Below, piece after piece: positions 43,901-51,517 of a stretch of DNA of 64,000 bases. Where the stretch lies: positions 124,001-188,000 of the forward strand of contig NZ_JTAM01000005.1 of the NCBI RefSeq assembly GCF_000812565.1, given 5' to 3'. The stretch comes from Flammeovirga sp. OC4 (GTDB lineage Bacteria; Bacteroidota; Bacteroidia; Cytophagales; Flammeovirgaceae). The stretch's first letter is position 1; every line of letters starts with the position of its first letter. A program made the position numbers and the translations under genes. The notes beneath the pieces are model-generated. The model ran no database searches and had not been told where the DNA came from. It was given only the letters and a program-made list of their open reading frames with translations.

Positions 43901-44411
43901 TGTACAAAACAACCATCAAATTGCTCCTGGCGAAATATTAGACTTACTGCATCAAGGAGTTACAAAAACGCTAAGACAAGACTCTAATAGTAGTACTAGA
44001 GATGGTATGGATATTGCAATTGCAAAGATAGATATTAACGCTAAAAGAATTGAATACGCAGGTGCACATAGACCGCTATTCTTATTTAAGACTGAAACAA
44101 AAGATTTCATTCAGGTTAAAGGAAATAAATTCCCTGTTGGAGGGGAATACAAAACAAGAACAAACTTTACAACTCACGAAATTCAGTTAGAAGAAGGAGA
44201 TGAAATCTTCTTATTCTCTGATGGCTATCCTGATCAATTTGGAGGTCCAGAGAACCGAAAGTTCGGTGCTAAAAGAATACGTGAGGTGATTTCCAACTCT
44301 GATCATTCAAACATGGAAGAAATTGCGCATACTCTTCATCAAACATTTGTTGATTGGAAAGGCAATGCAAAGCAAACTGATGACGTTATAATGATAGGGA
44401 TAAGATTTTAG
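40926..44411 (+). CDS. CACHE-HAMP-GAF-PAS-PAS-PP2C sensor phosphatase (SiaA-like)
   Basis: This is a large transmembrane phosphatase of 1161 residues. The order is: helix 1 (about 11-30), an extracytoplasmic CACHE-like sensor to about 310, helix 2 (FYTAIVIIFISMMIAVIFS), HAMP (NPIITLKNRLNLIAKG), a GAF domain (about 440-600), a coiled coil, two PAS domains (about 660-780 and 790-910), and a SpoIIE PP2C domain over the last 230 residues. The catalytic motifs are canonical: VSGDFPWYF, VDCTGHGVPGALISLIG, LFSDGYPDQFGG and QTDDVIMIGIRF. It is likely to dephosphorylate SiaC, encoded two genes downstream, as SiaA does in Pseudomonas; that enzyme is much smaller and lacks GAF and PAS. Confidence 0.88.
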   Translation: MFFQDLKIRTKITIIMLLVVTITVVTISSLSYFQTENSVERRFSQTFDVISTLKAEQIDQKFKYIEQNLKYMAKSALIVNNATKLKYLFQSKSRSYKDSTYYEIKRKLDNELFPKQIVNGYSNIIITDNKGNVLYTSYTFPASVIVGDRNKKFEKIIKKAKTKTYFSEPFNTEKGAHIYVVSPRMKSRFGELGHVIILYSLQKNIYPIVENRTGLGDTGEILLSRLSDNQSSNVTIISPLKGSSNLLTEVISLGDPSNIAIQKAAKGDSKDFSYDIDWRGEKTISYWNYIPTTNWGLVVKIDYDEIKSGLNGLIRTFFYTAIVIIFISMMIAVIFSKYLTNPIITLKNRLNLIAKGILPHEVVNLIHKDEIGEMSMAVQEVVNGMKRTANFSEQIGEGNYDASYTSLSDDDTLGNALIGMRDSIQRAEKRDSERNWIITGEAEIGQILRNHNDLVELGNEVIAFTTEKIDAVQGAFYVVEGVTDELPLEEQEIRLISTYAYNKRRFLQKKFKFAEGLVGQAAIEMEMILRTEIPSSYLSITSGLLGEQKPKSILIMPLIANDKVFGILEFASLDNFSTMKLDFVKEISQIIARTIFNIKINERTVKLLKESQQMSSELSVQQEILRQNAEEMEATQEELQRTNHRLEEQVEEVKRSQNRLQSLLENASEVITIFDENAKIKFVSPSSKHILGYKPADLINLSYLDNLHKDSVDEVRDFITSLSKSKNEETLSAQYRYKLQDGRYIWLEATGINLTKDPAIEGIVINAQDITERRRAETEKRMRTQMQALSENSLDLIQRLNKEGLIFYTNPIIEELTGLSADLFLNQKIENTALPEHIISEWKDMLIEVSSKKEKSTREVEFPTASGNRFMTVTAIPEFTEDNEFESALFVSHDITERKKSELEILLKNKKITESINYAKRIQGAIIPETEIIKRDLNDCFILYKPRDVVSGDFPWYFKKDNDIYIAAVDCTGHGVPGALISLIGYFILNDIVQNNHQIAPGEILDLLHQGVTKTLRQDSNSSTRDGMDIAIAKIDINAKRIEYAGAHRPLFLFKTETKDFIQVKGNKFPVGGEYKTRTNFTTHEIQLEEGDEIFLFSDGYPDQFGGPENRKFGAKRIREVISNSDHSNMEEIAHTLHQTFVDWKGNAKQTDDVIMIGIRF

Positions 44412-44421
44412 CAAAGAAAAA

Positions 44422-44452
44422 CTTGTTAGTTTCCTACGTTTAGTTATATTTG
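44422..44452 (+). promoter_or_regulatory. Internal promoter upstream of siaB
   Basis: CTTG (44422-44425) and TATATTTG (44445-44452) are 19 bases apart, an almost ideal Bacteroidota -33/-7 pair, in the only long gap (129 bases) within the operon. The start would give a leader of about 80 bases and let siaB-siaC be expressed apart from the phosphatase. Confidence 0.55.
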
Positions 44453-44540
44453 AAAATATTTTTTTTACGTCTAAATCTATTATTCGTAAGAATAAAGCTC
44501 CAACAATTATTAAGTTGGTTAAAAAATTCTGTTCGGACAT

Positions 44541-45089
44541 ATGAAATACATCTACGAACTTCACAGGACAATGCTTGACAAAGATCTCATACTCGTTTAT
44601 GAAGGAGAGATTACGCAAGATATAACCAAATCTGTATTATCCATGGCGGAAAGAAACATGGATTCATATGGTGAACAGTCTAAGATCAAAAGAAAGGTCT
44701 TTAATGTTATGGTAGAGTGCTTGCAGAACATCAGTAAGTATGCCGTCCCAATGGAGAAAACATCTGACAAAAAAAATAGTGCTGTCTTTATGATTGGAAA
44801 AGAAGACAACTCTTATTTTATCACATCAGGCAACCCAATACTTTCTAAGAATGTCAGAGACATTGCTCAAAGATTAGAAAGAATTAATGACCTCGACAAA
44901 GACGGTCTCAAAGATTTATATAAAGACATTATTAAGAATGGTAAGATCTCTGCCAAAGGAGGCGCGGGTCTTGGCTTTATTGATATGGCTAGAAAATCAG
45001 GCGAGAAACTACGTTTTGATTTTGAACCCATCAATGATGAGTTCACATTTTTTTCTCTTAAAACGACAATTCCAAGAAATCTAAAATAA
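44541..45089 (+). CDS. siaB: SiaB-family protein kinase
   Basis: A GHKL-type kinase of 182 residues similar to SiaB, which phosphorylates SiaC. The N box is VFNVMVECLQNISKYA, with the catalytic Glu and the Asn for Mg2+. The ATP-lid part is KGGAGLGFIDMARKSG. There is no membrane segment. It is followed at once (6 bases) by siaC. In Pseudomonas aeruginosa, SiaB and the phosphatase SiaA set the phosphorylation state of SiaC, and unphosphorylated SiaC activates the diguanylate cyclase SiaD. The family match is strong; the output here is unknown. Confidence 0.87.
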   Translation: MKYIYELHRTMLDKDLILVYEGEITQDITKSVLSMAERNMDSYGEQSKIKRKVFNVMVECLQNISKYAVPMEKTSDKKNSAVFMIGKEDNSYFITSGNPILSKNVRDIAQRLERINDLDKDGLKDLYKDIIKNGKISAKGGAGLGFIDMARKSGEKLRFDFEPINDEFTFFSLKTTIPRNLK

Positions 45090-45095
45090 CTTTAC

Positions 45096-45458
45096 ATGAA
45101 AGTCCTTAATCTTGCAGGAACAGAGGATACGCCAAAAGTCATCTTGGACAAAGACAACGAACTATTCGAAATTTCGGGTAGATCCCTTCCAGAAGACTCA
45201 GCAGAATTCTTTGCTCCTATCCTAAAATGGATAGAAGAGTATGCTGAAAATGCAAATAGCTCAACAAAGTTTTTATTTAAACTTGAATATTTTAATACAG
45301 CTTCATCTAAATTAATACTAGATGTTCTGTCAGCATTAGAAGAGATAGTGGGTACTACAATTGTATGGTACTATCACGAAGATGATGAAGATATGCAAGA
45401 GGCTGGAGAAGAGTTTGAAGAATTAGTAGAACTTGAATTTGAATTCGAAACATACTAA
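45096..45458 (+). CDS. siaC: SiaC-family regulatory phosphoprotein (DUF1987)
   Basis: A 120-residue STAS-like domain of the DUF1987/SiaC family. The phospho-acceptor threonine is at residue 68 in LEYFNTASSKLIL, the same number as T68 of P. aeruginosa SiaC. Other family parts are ISGRSLPEDSAEFFAPILKW and a very acidic C-terminus. It is the last gene of the operon, followed by a strong terminator. No diguanylate cyclase follows, so its binding partner must be different or encoded elsewhere. Confidence 0.9.
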   Translation: MKVLNLAGTEDTPKVILDKDNELFEISGRSLPEDSAEFFAPILKWIEEYAENANSSTKFLFKLEYFNTASSKLILDVLSALEEIVGTTIVWYYHEDDEDMQEAGEEFEELVELEFEFETY

Positions 45459-45476
45459 TATGTATCTTTTCTCAAT

Positions 45477-45517
45477 AAAAAACACTTGGCTTTTCCTTTA
45501 AAACCAAGTGTTTTTTA
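45477..45517 (+). terminator. Terminator of the Che/Sia operon
   Basis: A perfect 13-bp stem A6-CACTTGG with CCAAGTG-T6 around a 14-base loop, 18 bases after the siaC stop. Confidence 0.9.
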
Positions 45518-45647
45518 TATTTATCTAATAAATAACGGTTTTTGATGCAATATTTAATAGCATAATTGCATTAATTAGATGTATACTCAATGGAGTATAT
45601 ATTATTTTTTGTTTTGAATTGAATTTCCGAACTATTGTCGGCAATCT

Positions 45648-48600
45648 ATGAGTGAAGAAATATTAAAAGCACTTACGCAACTTTTTGCTATCATCTCTAC
45701 ACAAGATGAAGGGTTAACTGAAACAGAAAGAAATTTTGTTATCAACTTCTTGAACCAAGAACTTGAGAAACGTTCTGTTGAAGAATATATTGAGCTATAC
45801 GATCAACTTATCAAAGATGAAGAAGATCGTATTGCAAAAAGAAAAGCAAAAGCTGCAAAAAAGAGAGCTGCAAGAGGCGAAAATGCTGACGACACAGTAT
45901 CTGATGCTGTATCGGTGAGAAACTCGGTAAGAACACTTTCTCTTTGTAGAAAAATCAATAAGACACTTGACCAAAAGCAGAAAATCATCGTAATGGTGAA
46001 GCTATTGGAACTTGTGGCCTCAGATAAATCATTTACCCCACAAAGAATGGATATTATACACACAGTAGCTGATGTATTTAATATCCCTTCTCCTGAATAC
46101 AAATTATTAGAACGTTTTGTCATTGAAACACACTCTTCAAAAATTGATAATGAAGACATTCTTATTTTCGATGACGAAATGCCTCCTGAAGGAAGTAAAA
46201 TCAAATTTATTGATTCTGGACTTTTAGATGGTGAAATCATTTTCATCCGACTAAAGAGTGTTGCTTTATACTTCACAAAATATACAGGTAAAGATACTAT
46301 TTACTTAAATGGTCAACCTGTAGCATCAAATACGGTTCATTTATTTTCTCCTGGTAGTATTTTCAAGACTCCTAAAGGAGCTCCACTATACTACAGTGAT
46401 TTAGTCAACAAATACAACTCTGATGAAATTGGTGGTAACATCTCTTTCATTGTTGAGAACTTAGAATATAAATTCCCTAATGGACAAGTTGGTCTTCGCG
46501 ATATTAACTTTGGTGAAAACACCGGTCAGCTTGTTGGAATTATGGGAGCCTCTGGTGCAGGTAAAACAACCCTTCTTAATGTACTTGCTGGATTGGAGAC
46601 TCCATCCAATGGTGAAGTAAGAATCAATGGGTACAACCTGCATAAAGAAAAAGATAAAATTGAAGGCGTCATTGGTTACATTGCTCAAGACGATCTTCTA
46701 ATTGAAGAATTAACAGTATTCCAAAACCTTTACTATAACGCAAAACTTTGTTTTAAAGACATGAACGAAGCGGAGCTAACAGACAAGGTAAACGAAGTAC
46801 TACTTAGTTTAGGTTTAGATAGAATTGCACACTTAGTAGTAGGTAATGTTCTAAACAAAAAGATTTCTGGTGGTCAGCGTAAACGTCTAAACATTGCTTT
46901 AGAGCTTATTCGTGAGCCAGCAGTGATGTTTGTGGATGAGCCTACTTCAGGTTTATCTTCTAGAGATTCTGAAAATGTGATTGACCTTTTAAAGGAATTA
47001 TCACTAAAAGGTAAATTGATATTTGTGGTAATCCACCAACCTTCATCTGATATCTATAAGATGTTTGATAAGATGTGGCTGTTAGACACAGGTGGATATC
47101 CGGTATTCTATGGTAATCCAATTGAGGCCATAACACACTTTAAGAGTGCTGCAGGACAAGTGGATAGTGACCAAGGGCAATGTAACACTTGTGGTAATGT
47201 GAACCCCGAACAACTCTTCAACATCATTGAAGCTCAAGTTGTAGATGAATATGGTGAGTTCACTAACAAAAGGAAAGCTACTCCTCAGGATTGGTATAAA
47301 GTATATTCAGAAACATTCCAAAAACAAGAAGTTGAAGAAGTACATATTGATCCTCCTAAGACCTTAAGGATTCCTTCTAAGATAAAACAAACTGTCATTT
47401 TTACGATTCGTGATTTCTTAGCGAAATTTAGTAACAAACAGTATTTACTTATCAACTTATTAGAGGCACCTTTCTTAGCTATTTTACTTTCTTGGGTTAT
47501 TTATTACATCAAAGATAATGACTCAGATTATGTATTTAGACATAATGAAAATGTCCCTGCCTATATCCTAATTGCTATTTTGGTAGCGTTGTTTATGGGT
47601 ATGACAGTCAGTGCCGAGGAGATTATTAAAGACAGGAAGATCAAGAAAAGGGAGTCCTTCCTAAACCTCAGCCGATCTAGTTATCTGTTCTCTAAGTTGA
47701 TCATATTATTTGGGTTCTCCGCTGTACAAACATTCACTTTTGTACTTATTGGCAACACCTTATTGGAGATTCCTGATTTGACATATCAGTATTGGTTAAT
47801 ACTATTTACTGTTTCTTGTCATGCCAATTTGATCGGTTTGAACATTTCTTCTGCATTCAATTCAGCAATTACGGTATATATATTAATTCCAATTCTACTG
47901 ATTCCTCAAATGATTTTGAGTGGCTTAATATTTGATTTTAGCAAATTAAATAACACCATCAGTGAACATGGTAAAACACCCCTAATTGCTGATATTATGG
48001 CCTCTAGATGGGCTTATGAAGGTTTATCTGTTGAGCAATTTAAAAACAATAGATATGAGAAACCGTTCTTTGAAGTTGATATGCAATTAAGTCAAAGTAA
48101 CTACAAGAGTGCATATTGGGAACCAAGAATGGAAGAAATTCTTTATAATGCTCAGTTAAATAGTAAGAATACGAATGATAGTACTGCTAAAATATTAGCC
48201 GATGACATTCTTACATTAACCAATGAAATTAATTCTGACTTATTCTTCACGACAAATAAGGAGAAAAAAGCAACTGTAATGTCTTTCATAGAAGATGGAA
48301 AGATCACTTCTAGTGAAGGCAATCAGTTCAGAAAAATTCTTTATGAATCGTCTATTTTCTATAATGACTTCTTGATCAAAGCAGAAGAACAAAGAGATGC
48401 TAAGATCTATGAAATGAAGAAGGAATTAGGTGAAGAATTCAATTTATCGGAATCAAAAGATAAATATTACAATGATCAACTAGAAACTTTCGTGAAAAAC
48501 AAAACTGTTCTTAATAGAACTGTTGTTGATCATAATAGAATTGTGCAACTTATAGATCCAATTTTCTTTATTAAAGAGAATACTGCTGGAGTTTTGGATT

Positions 48601-48788
48601 ATAGAACTCACCTTTTTGCCCCTGCAAAGAAATTTTTTGGCACATATATTGACACATTTACATTTAATGTACTGTGGATTTGGATGATGTCTATTCTTTT
48701 GTACTTCACTCTTTATTTTGAATTATTAAAGAAACTGATTGAAGGGGTTGAAGTAATTTTTACAAAGATTGTCTCTAAAGAAGCATAA
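45648..48788 (+). CDS. ABCG-type ATP-binding/permease protein with TerB- and FHA-like N-terminal regions
   Basis: A 1046-residue half-transporter. Residues 1-150 are helical and TerB-like (EEILKALTQLFAIISTQDEG; ELVASDKSFTPQRMDII). About 165-255 is a beta-rich FHA-like region (IYLNGQPVASNTVHLFSPG). The ATPase (about 265-500) has Walker A GASGAGKTT, signature ISGGQRKRLN and Walker B AVMFVDEPTSGL. A short cysteine pair, CNTCGN, follows. Five helices between about 600 and 760 belong to an ABC-2 type permease. A long non-membrane segment of about 230 residues then precedes a last helix (FTFNVLWIWMMSILLYFTLYF). Architecture follows the ABCG/White group, which act as dimers. Direction and cargo are unknown. 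It stands after the Che/Sia terminator, so it is a separate unit. Confidence 0.85.
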   Translation: MSEEILKALTQLFAIISTQDEGLTETERNFVINFLNQELEKRSVEEYIELYDQLIKDEEDRIAKRKAKAAKKRAARGENADDTVSDAVSVRNSVRTLSLCRKINKTLDQKQKIIVMVKLLELVASDKSFTPQRMDIIHTVADVFNIPSPEYKLLERFVIETHSSKIDNEDILIFDDEMPPEGSKIKFIDSGLLDGEIIFIRLKSVALYFTKYTGKDTIYLNGQPVASNTVHLFSPGSIFKTPKGAPLYYSDLVNKYNSDEIGGNISFIVENLEYKFPNGQVGLRDINFGENTGQLVGIMGASGAGKTTLLNVLAGLETPSNGEVRINGYNLHKEKDKIEGVIGYIAQDDLLIEELTVFQNLYYNAKLCFKDMNEAELTDKVNEVLLSLGLDRIAHLVVGNVLNKKISGGQRKRLNIALELIREPAVMFVDEPTSGLSSRDSENVIDLLKELSLKGKLIFVVIHQPSSDIYKMFDKMWLLDTGGYPVFYGNPIEAITHFKSAAGQVDSDQGQCNTCGNVNPEQLFNIIEAQVVDEYGEFTNKRKATPQDWYKVYSETFQKQEVEEVHIDPPKTLRIPSKIKQTVIFTIRDFLAKFSNKQYLLINLLEAPFLAILLSWVIYYIKDNDSDYVFRHNENVPAYILIAILVALFMGMTVSAEEIIKDRKIKKRESFLNLSRSSYLFSKLIILFGFSAVQTFTFVLIGNTLLEIPDLTYQYWLILFTVSCHANLIGLNISSAFNSAITVYILIPILLIPQMILSGLIFDFSKLNNTISEHGKTPLIADIMASRWAYEGLSVEQFKNNRYEKPFFEVDMQLSQSNYKSAYWEPRMEEILYNAQLNSKNTNDSTAKILADDILTLTNEINSDLFFTTNKEKKATVMSFIEDGKITSSEGNQFRKILYESSIFYNDFLIKAEEQRDAKIYEMKKELGEEFNLSESKDKYYNDQLETFVKNKTVLNRTVVDHNRIVQLIDPIFFIKENTAGVLDYRTHLFAPAKKFFGTYIDTFTFNVLWIWMMSILLYFTLYFELLKKLIEGVEVIFTKIVSKEA

Positions 48789-48850
48789 ACACAACTGTTA
48801 ATTATCCTCTTATATTTTGGATAGCAACTATCTTAGAAAACCAGAATAAG

Positions 48851-49753
48851 ATGAAAACCAAATATCTTAATACATTAGCCGCATCGGTACTCTTAGCTTC
48901 CTCGTTCGCTCAAGCTGGAGAATTACCTAGTGAAAAGGTAAAAAATACAAACATCGGGGTATACCCTTCTCACATTGAACAAGAGATATTACCAGTAGGT
49001 GAGGTTTTAGAATCTATCCCTTCTCCTCTTGAAATTTCAGTTCTAATTAAAGAGAATGGAACAGTTTACAATAAAAGCGATTTGAATACGCCTGACGCTG
49101 TTTCAAGATATAACACTACTTTTCAAAAAGCATTAAACCTAGGAATTTACGGTACTGACCTTGGCTTTGCGAACATTTATGGAAAAAATCAGGATGCAAT
49201 TAGCTTCTTAAACTCAGTAAAAGATCTTGCTGACGGTTTAGGAATTGGAGCATTTTTTGACTACGAAACAATTAAAGAGTTAGCAGAAAGTTCAAATAGA
49301 TTAGATGAACTTATTCAAACTACTACTTTAAACTTTGAAAAAATTAATAACAACCTTGCTGAAAGAAAAAGAGAGAATGTTAGTGCTCTGATTTTAACAG
49401 GTGGTTGGATTGAGGCAGTTTACCTTACTGCAATGGTAAATGCACGTGAACCAAATGATCTTTTAAAAGATAAAATTGGTGATCAAAAAATTGTTTTAGA
49501 TCAATTACTTCTAGTTTTAGATATATATAAATCAAGCCCAGGTTTTGAGGACTTGATTAATGACCTCACTGCTTTACAAGAGATTTATGATCAAATTGAA
49601 GTGGAGGTAATCGTAGGAGAACCTACTATGGAAGAAATTGATGGCGTACTTGTTGTTACAGATGGTACTAGAAGTGTAGTCCATGTAACTGACGGTGATA
49701 TCCAAAAAATCACAAGTTTATTGAAATCTATCCGTAACAAGGTAATTAGATAA
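48851..49753 (+). CDS. Exported hypothetical protein
   Basis: Signal peptide MKTKYLNTLAASVLLASSFAQA is followed by 278 mainly helical residues: NTTFQKALNLGIYGTDLGFANIYG-type sequence, ETIKELAESSNRLDELIQTTT, and GWIEAVYLTAMVNAREPND. It looks like a conserved Bacteroidota periplasmic protein, but I do not know a name or function. The gap from the ABC gene is 62 bases and to the next gene about 34, so all three may be one unit; a possible TATTTTG box at 48813-48819 could give separate expression. Confidence 0.7.
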   Translation: MKTKYLNTLAASVLLASSFAQAGELPSEKVKNTNIGVYPSHIEQEILPVGEVLESIPSPLEISVLIKENGTVYNKSDLNTPDAVSRYNTTFQKALNLGIYGTDLGFANIYGKNQDAISFLNSVKDLADGLGIGAFFDYETIKELAESSNRLDELIQTTTLNFEKINNNLAERKRENVSALILTGGWIEAVYLTAMVNAREPNDLLKDKIGDQKIVLDQLLLVLDIYKSSPGFEDLINDLTALQEIYDQIEVEVIVGEPTMEEIDGVLVVTDGTRSVVHVTDGDIQKITSLLKSIRNKVIR

Positions 49754-49787
49754 TAGGATTACTTCTTAAGTGAAAAAATACAGAACA

Positions 49788-50216
49788 ATGAAAAAGATAT
49801 TCTTAGCATTCTCATTAATCTTCGCTCTTTTTGCATTCAATGAAGCTTCAGCGCAATGTAACGCAGAACTTTATGTAACAAAAAGTATGAAGGAATTAAA
49901 CCCAGGTTTCCAATTCTCAAAAAGTTACAGAATTGATGGTAGAAATGGTACTAGACGTAAAATTGAGTATACTTGTGTATTAGCAAAAGACACAAGCTAC
50001 CAAATTACTATCTCAGGTAAAGATGGTGGTGCGCAAGGTTTAATCAGTACATTATACAATGCCAAAAGACGTAGAATCATTTCTAGTTTTTACAATAACC
50101 GTTTCTTAGGTACTTGGACTTACAAATGTACTTCAACAGGAATCTATTATTTAAGTTTTACTTTTAAAGATTCTAAGAGTTATTGTGGTGCTGCAGTACT
50201 TGGATTCAAGAGATAA
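49788..50216 (+). CDS. Exported hypothetical protein, about 140 residues
   Basis: I use the ATG at 49788, which gives the signal peptide MKKIFLAFSLIFALFAFNEASAQ; a GTG at 49770 adds only an unlikely prefix. The mature protein of about 120 residues is beta-rich with three cysteines that could form disulfides (CNAELYVTK, YTCVLAKDT, YKCTSTGIYYLSFTF). The form 'Y.I.ISGKDGGAQG...TY.C.STGIYYLSF' resembles small jelly-roll or carbohydrate-binding folds, but I cannot assign one. It ends before a strong terminator. Confidence 0.7.
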   Translation: MKKIFLAFSLIFALFAFNEASAQCNAELYVTKSMKELNPGFQFSKSYRIDGRNGTRRKIEYTCVLAKDTSYQITISGKDGGAQGLISTLYNAKRRRIISSFYNNRFLGTWTYKCTSTGIYYLSFTFKDSKSYCGAAVLGFKR

Positions 50217-50236
50217 AACATAAAAAAATACAATCA

Positions 50237-50269
50237 GGGCAGAAGACATTGACTTCTGCCCTTTTTTTT
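50237..50269 (+). terminator. Terminator before pheA
   Basis: GGGCAGAAG pairs with CTTCTGCCC around a 7-base loop, followed by T8. Confidence 0.92.
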
Positions 50270-50281
50270 GCTTTTTTTTTA

Positions 50282-50289
50282 TAGTTTTG
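50282..50289 (+). promoter_or_regulatory. Candidate -7 box for pheA
   Basis: TAGTTTTG fits TAnnTTTG; the predicted leader is about 80 bases. No -33 element at the right distance because of the preceding terminator. Confidence 0.38.
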
Positions 50290-50377
50290 TAGGATGTAAC
50301 TATTATGAAGTGAGTGAGTAATTGTAATTTATCACCACTTTAATTCATATTTTATTTTCACTAAAGGTGCGGTTAAG

Positions 50378-51451
50378 ATGGACTTACTGTCGTTAAGAAA
50401 TCAAATAGATGCTATAGACAATCAAATTCTTCGTTTGTTAAACGAAAGAATGAATGTCGTAAAACAAGTCGGAGAGTTAAAAAAACACGAGAAAACGGCT
50501 ATTTATAGACCTGAAAGAGAAAAATCAATCATTGATCGATTACACTCTATCTCAAAAGCAGACGAAGGCACATTAAATCATGCCGCAATTGAAGCTATCT
50601 TTTTAGAAGTTTTTGCAGTAAGTAGAAATATTGAACTACCAGAGAAAGTAGCATTTTTAGGACCTGAAGGAAGTTATACACACCAAGCTGCAGAAAGCAG
50701 ATTTGGTGCAATGAGTGAATACATTTCCTTAAAAACTATAAAATCTGTTTTTGATAATGTTGAAACAGGAAGGGTACGTTTTGGTGTAGTTCCAATTGAA
50801 AACAATCAAGAAGGAACTGTAGCTGAAACAATCGATCAACTTTGCTATCGTAATGTGAAGATCGTAGCCGAATTGCCGTTATCTGTAAATTTCACTTTGG
50901 CATCAAAAACAGATGATTTATCTAAGATTAAGAAAATATATTCTAAAGATATTGCGTTTAGACAGTGTAGACAGTTTATTGAAGATTATTTCGATGAGGA
51001 CATTCGCCTTATTCAAGTAGCGTCAACTTCTAAAGCTGCTAAACTAGCATTGGAAGAGGAAGGTGCTGCTGCTATCTGTTCACAAATTGCAGCAAAACTT
51101 TATAAATTGCCTATCATTTACAACAACATAGAAGACAGTCAAGACAACACTACTAGATTCTTGATTCTTGCCAAAGATCTTGTAAATCAAAAATCTGGAA
51201 AGGACAAAACCTCTATTCTTGCAAAAATTGGCAATCACCCTGGAGATTTGGCAAACTTCTTGGAAGAATTTAGACAACGTGATATTAACCTTACTAAGAT
51301 TGAAAGTAGACCTGCCAAAGAAAAAGATAATTTCAAATATTGGTTCTTGATTGATTTTGATGGTCACTATGAAGAAAGTAAAATTCAGGAAGTTATAAGA
51401 GTATACCCTGACACCATTACCTTCTTAGGAAGTTACGTAAAAATGGTTTAA
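50378..51451 (+). CDS. pheA: Bifunctional chorismate mutase/prephenate dehydratase
   Basis: Two-step enzyme of phenylalanine synthesis, 357 residues. Residues 1-88 are an AroQ-type chorismate mutase (LRNQIDAIDNQILRLLNERM; RPEREKSIIDRL). About 92-270 is the prephenate dehydratase, with VAFLGPEGSYTHQAA, VPIENNQEGTVAETIDQL and the catalytic Thr-Arg-Phe in DNTTRFLIL. A C-terminal ACT domain has the ESRPAKE phenylalanine-binding motif, so feedback inhibition by phenylalanine is expected. It appears to be transcribed alone. Confidence 0.95.
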   Translation: MDLLSLRNQIDAIDNQILRLLNERMNVVKQVGELKKHEKTAIYRPEREKSIIDRLHSISKADEGTLNHAAIEAIFLEVFAVSRNIELPEKVAFLGPEGSYTHQAAESRFGAMSEYISLKTIKSVFDNVETGRVRFGVVPIENNQEGTVAETIDQLCYRNVKIVAELPLSVNFTLASKTDDLSKIKKIYSKDIAFRQCRQFIEDYFDEDIRLIQVASTSKAAKLALEEEGAAAICSQIAAKLYKLPIIYNNIEDSQDNTTRFLILAKDLVNQKSGKDKTSILAKIGNHPGDLANFLEEFRQRDINLTKIESRPAKEKDNFKYWFLIDFDGHYEESKIQEVIRVYPDTITFLGSYVKMV

Positions 51452-51463
51452 TAGAATAAAACT

Positions 51464-51471
51464 TAATTTTG
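51464..51471 (+). promoter_or_regulatory. Candidate -7 box of the Yfi-like operon
   Basis: TAATTTTG fits TAnnTTTG and gives a leader of about 40 bases before the ATG at 51518. No good -33. Confidence 0.42.
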
Positions 51472-51517
51472 GTCGTTGTAAAGATGAGATGTCTTCAAAA
51501 GACCTAAATAATCTAGA

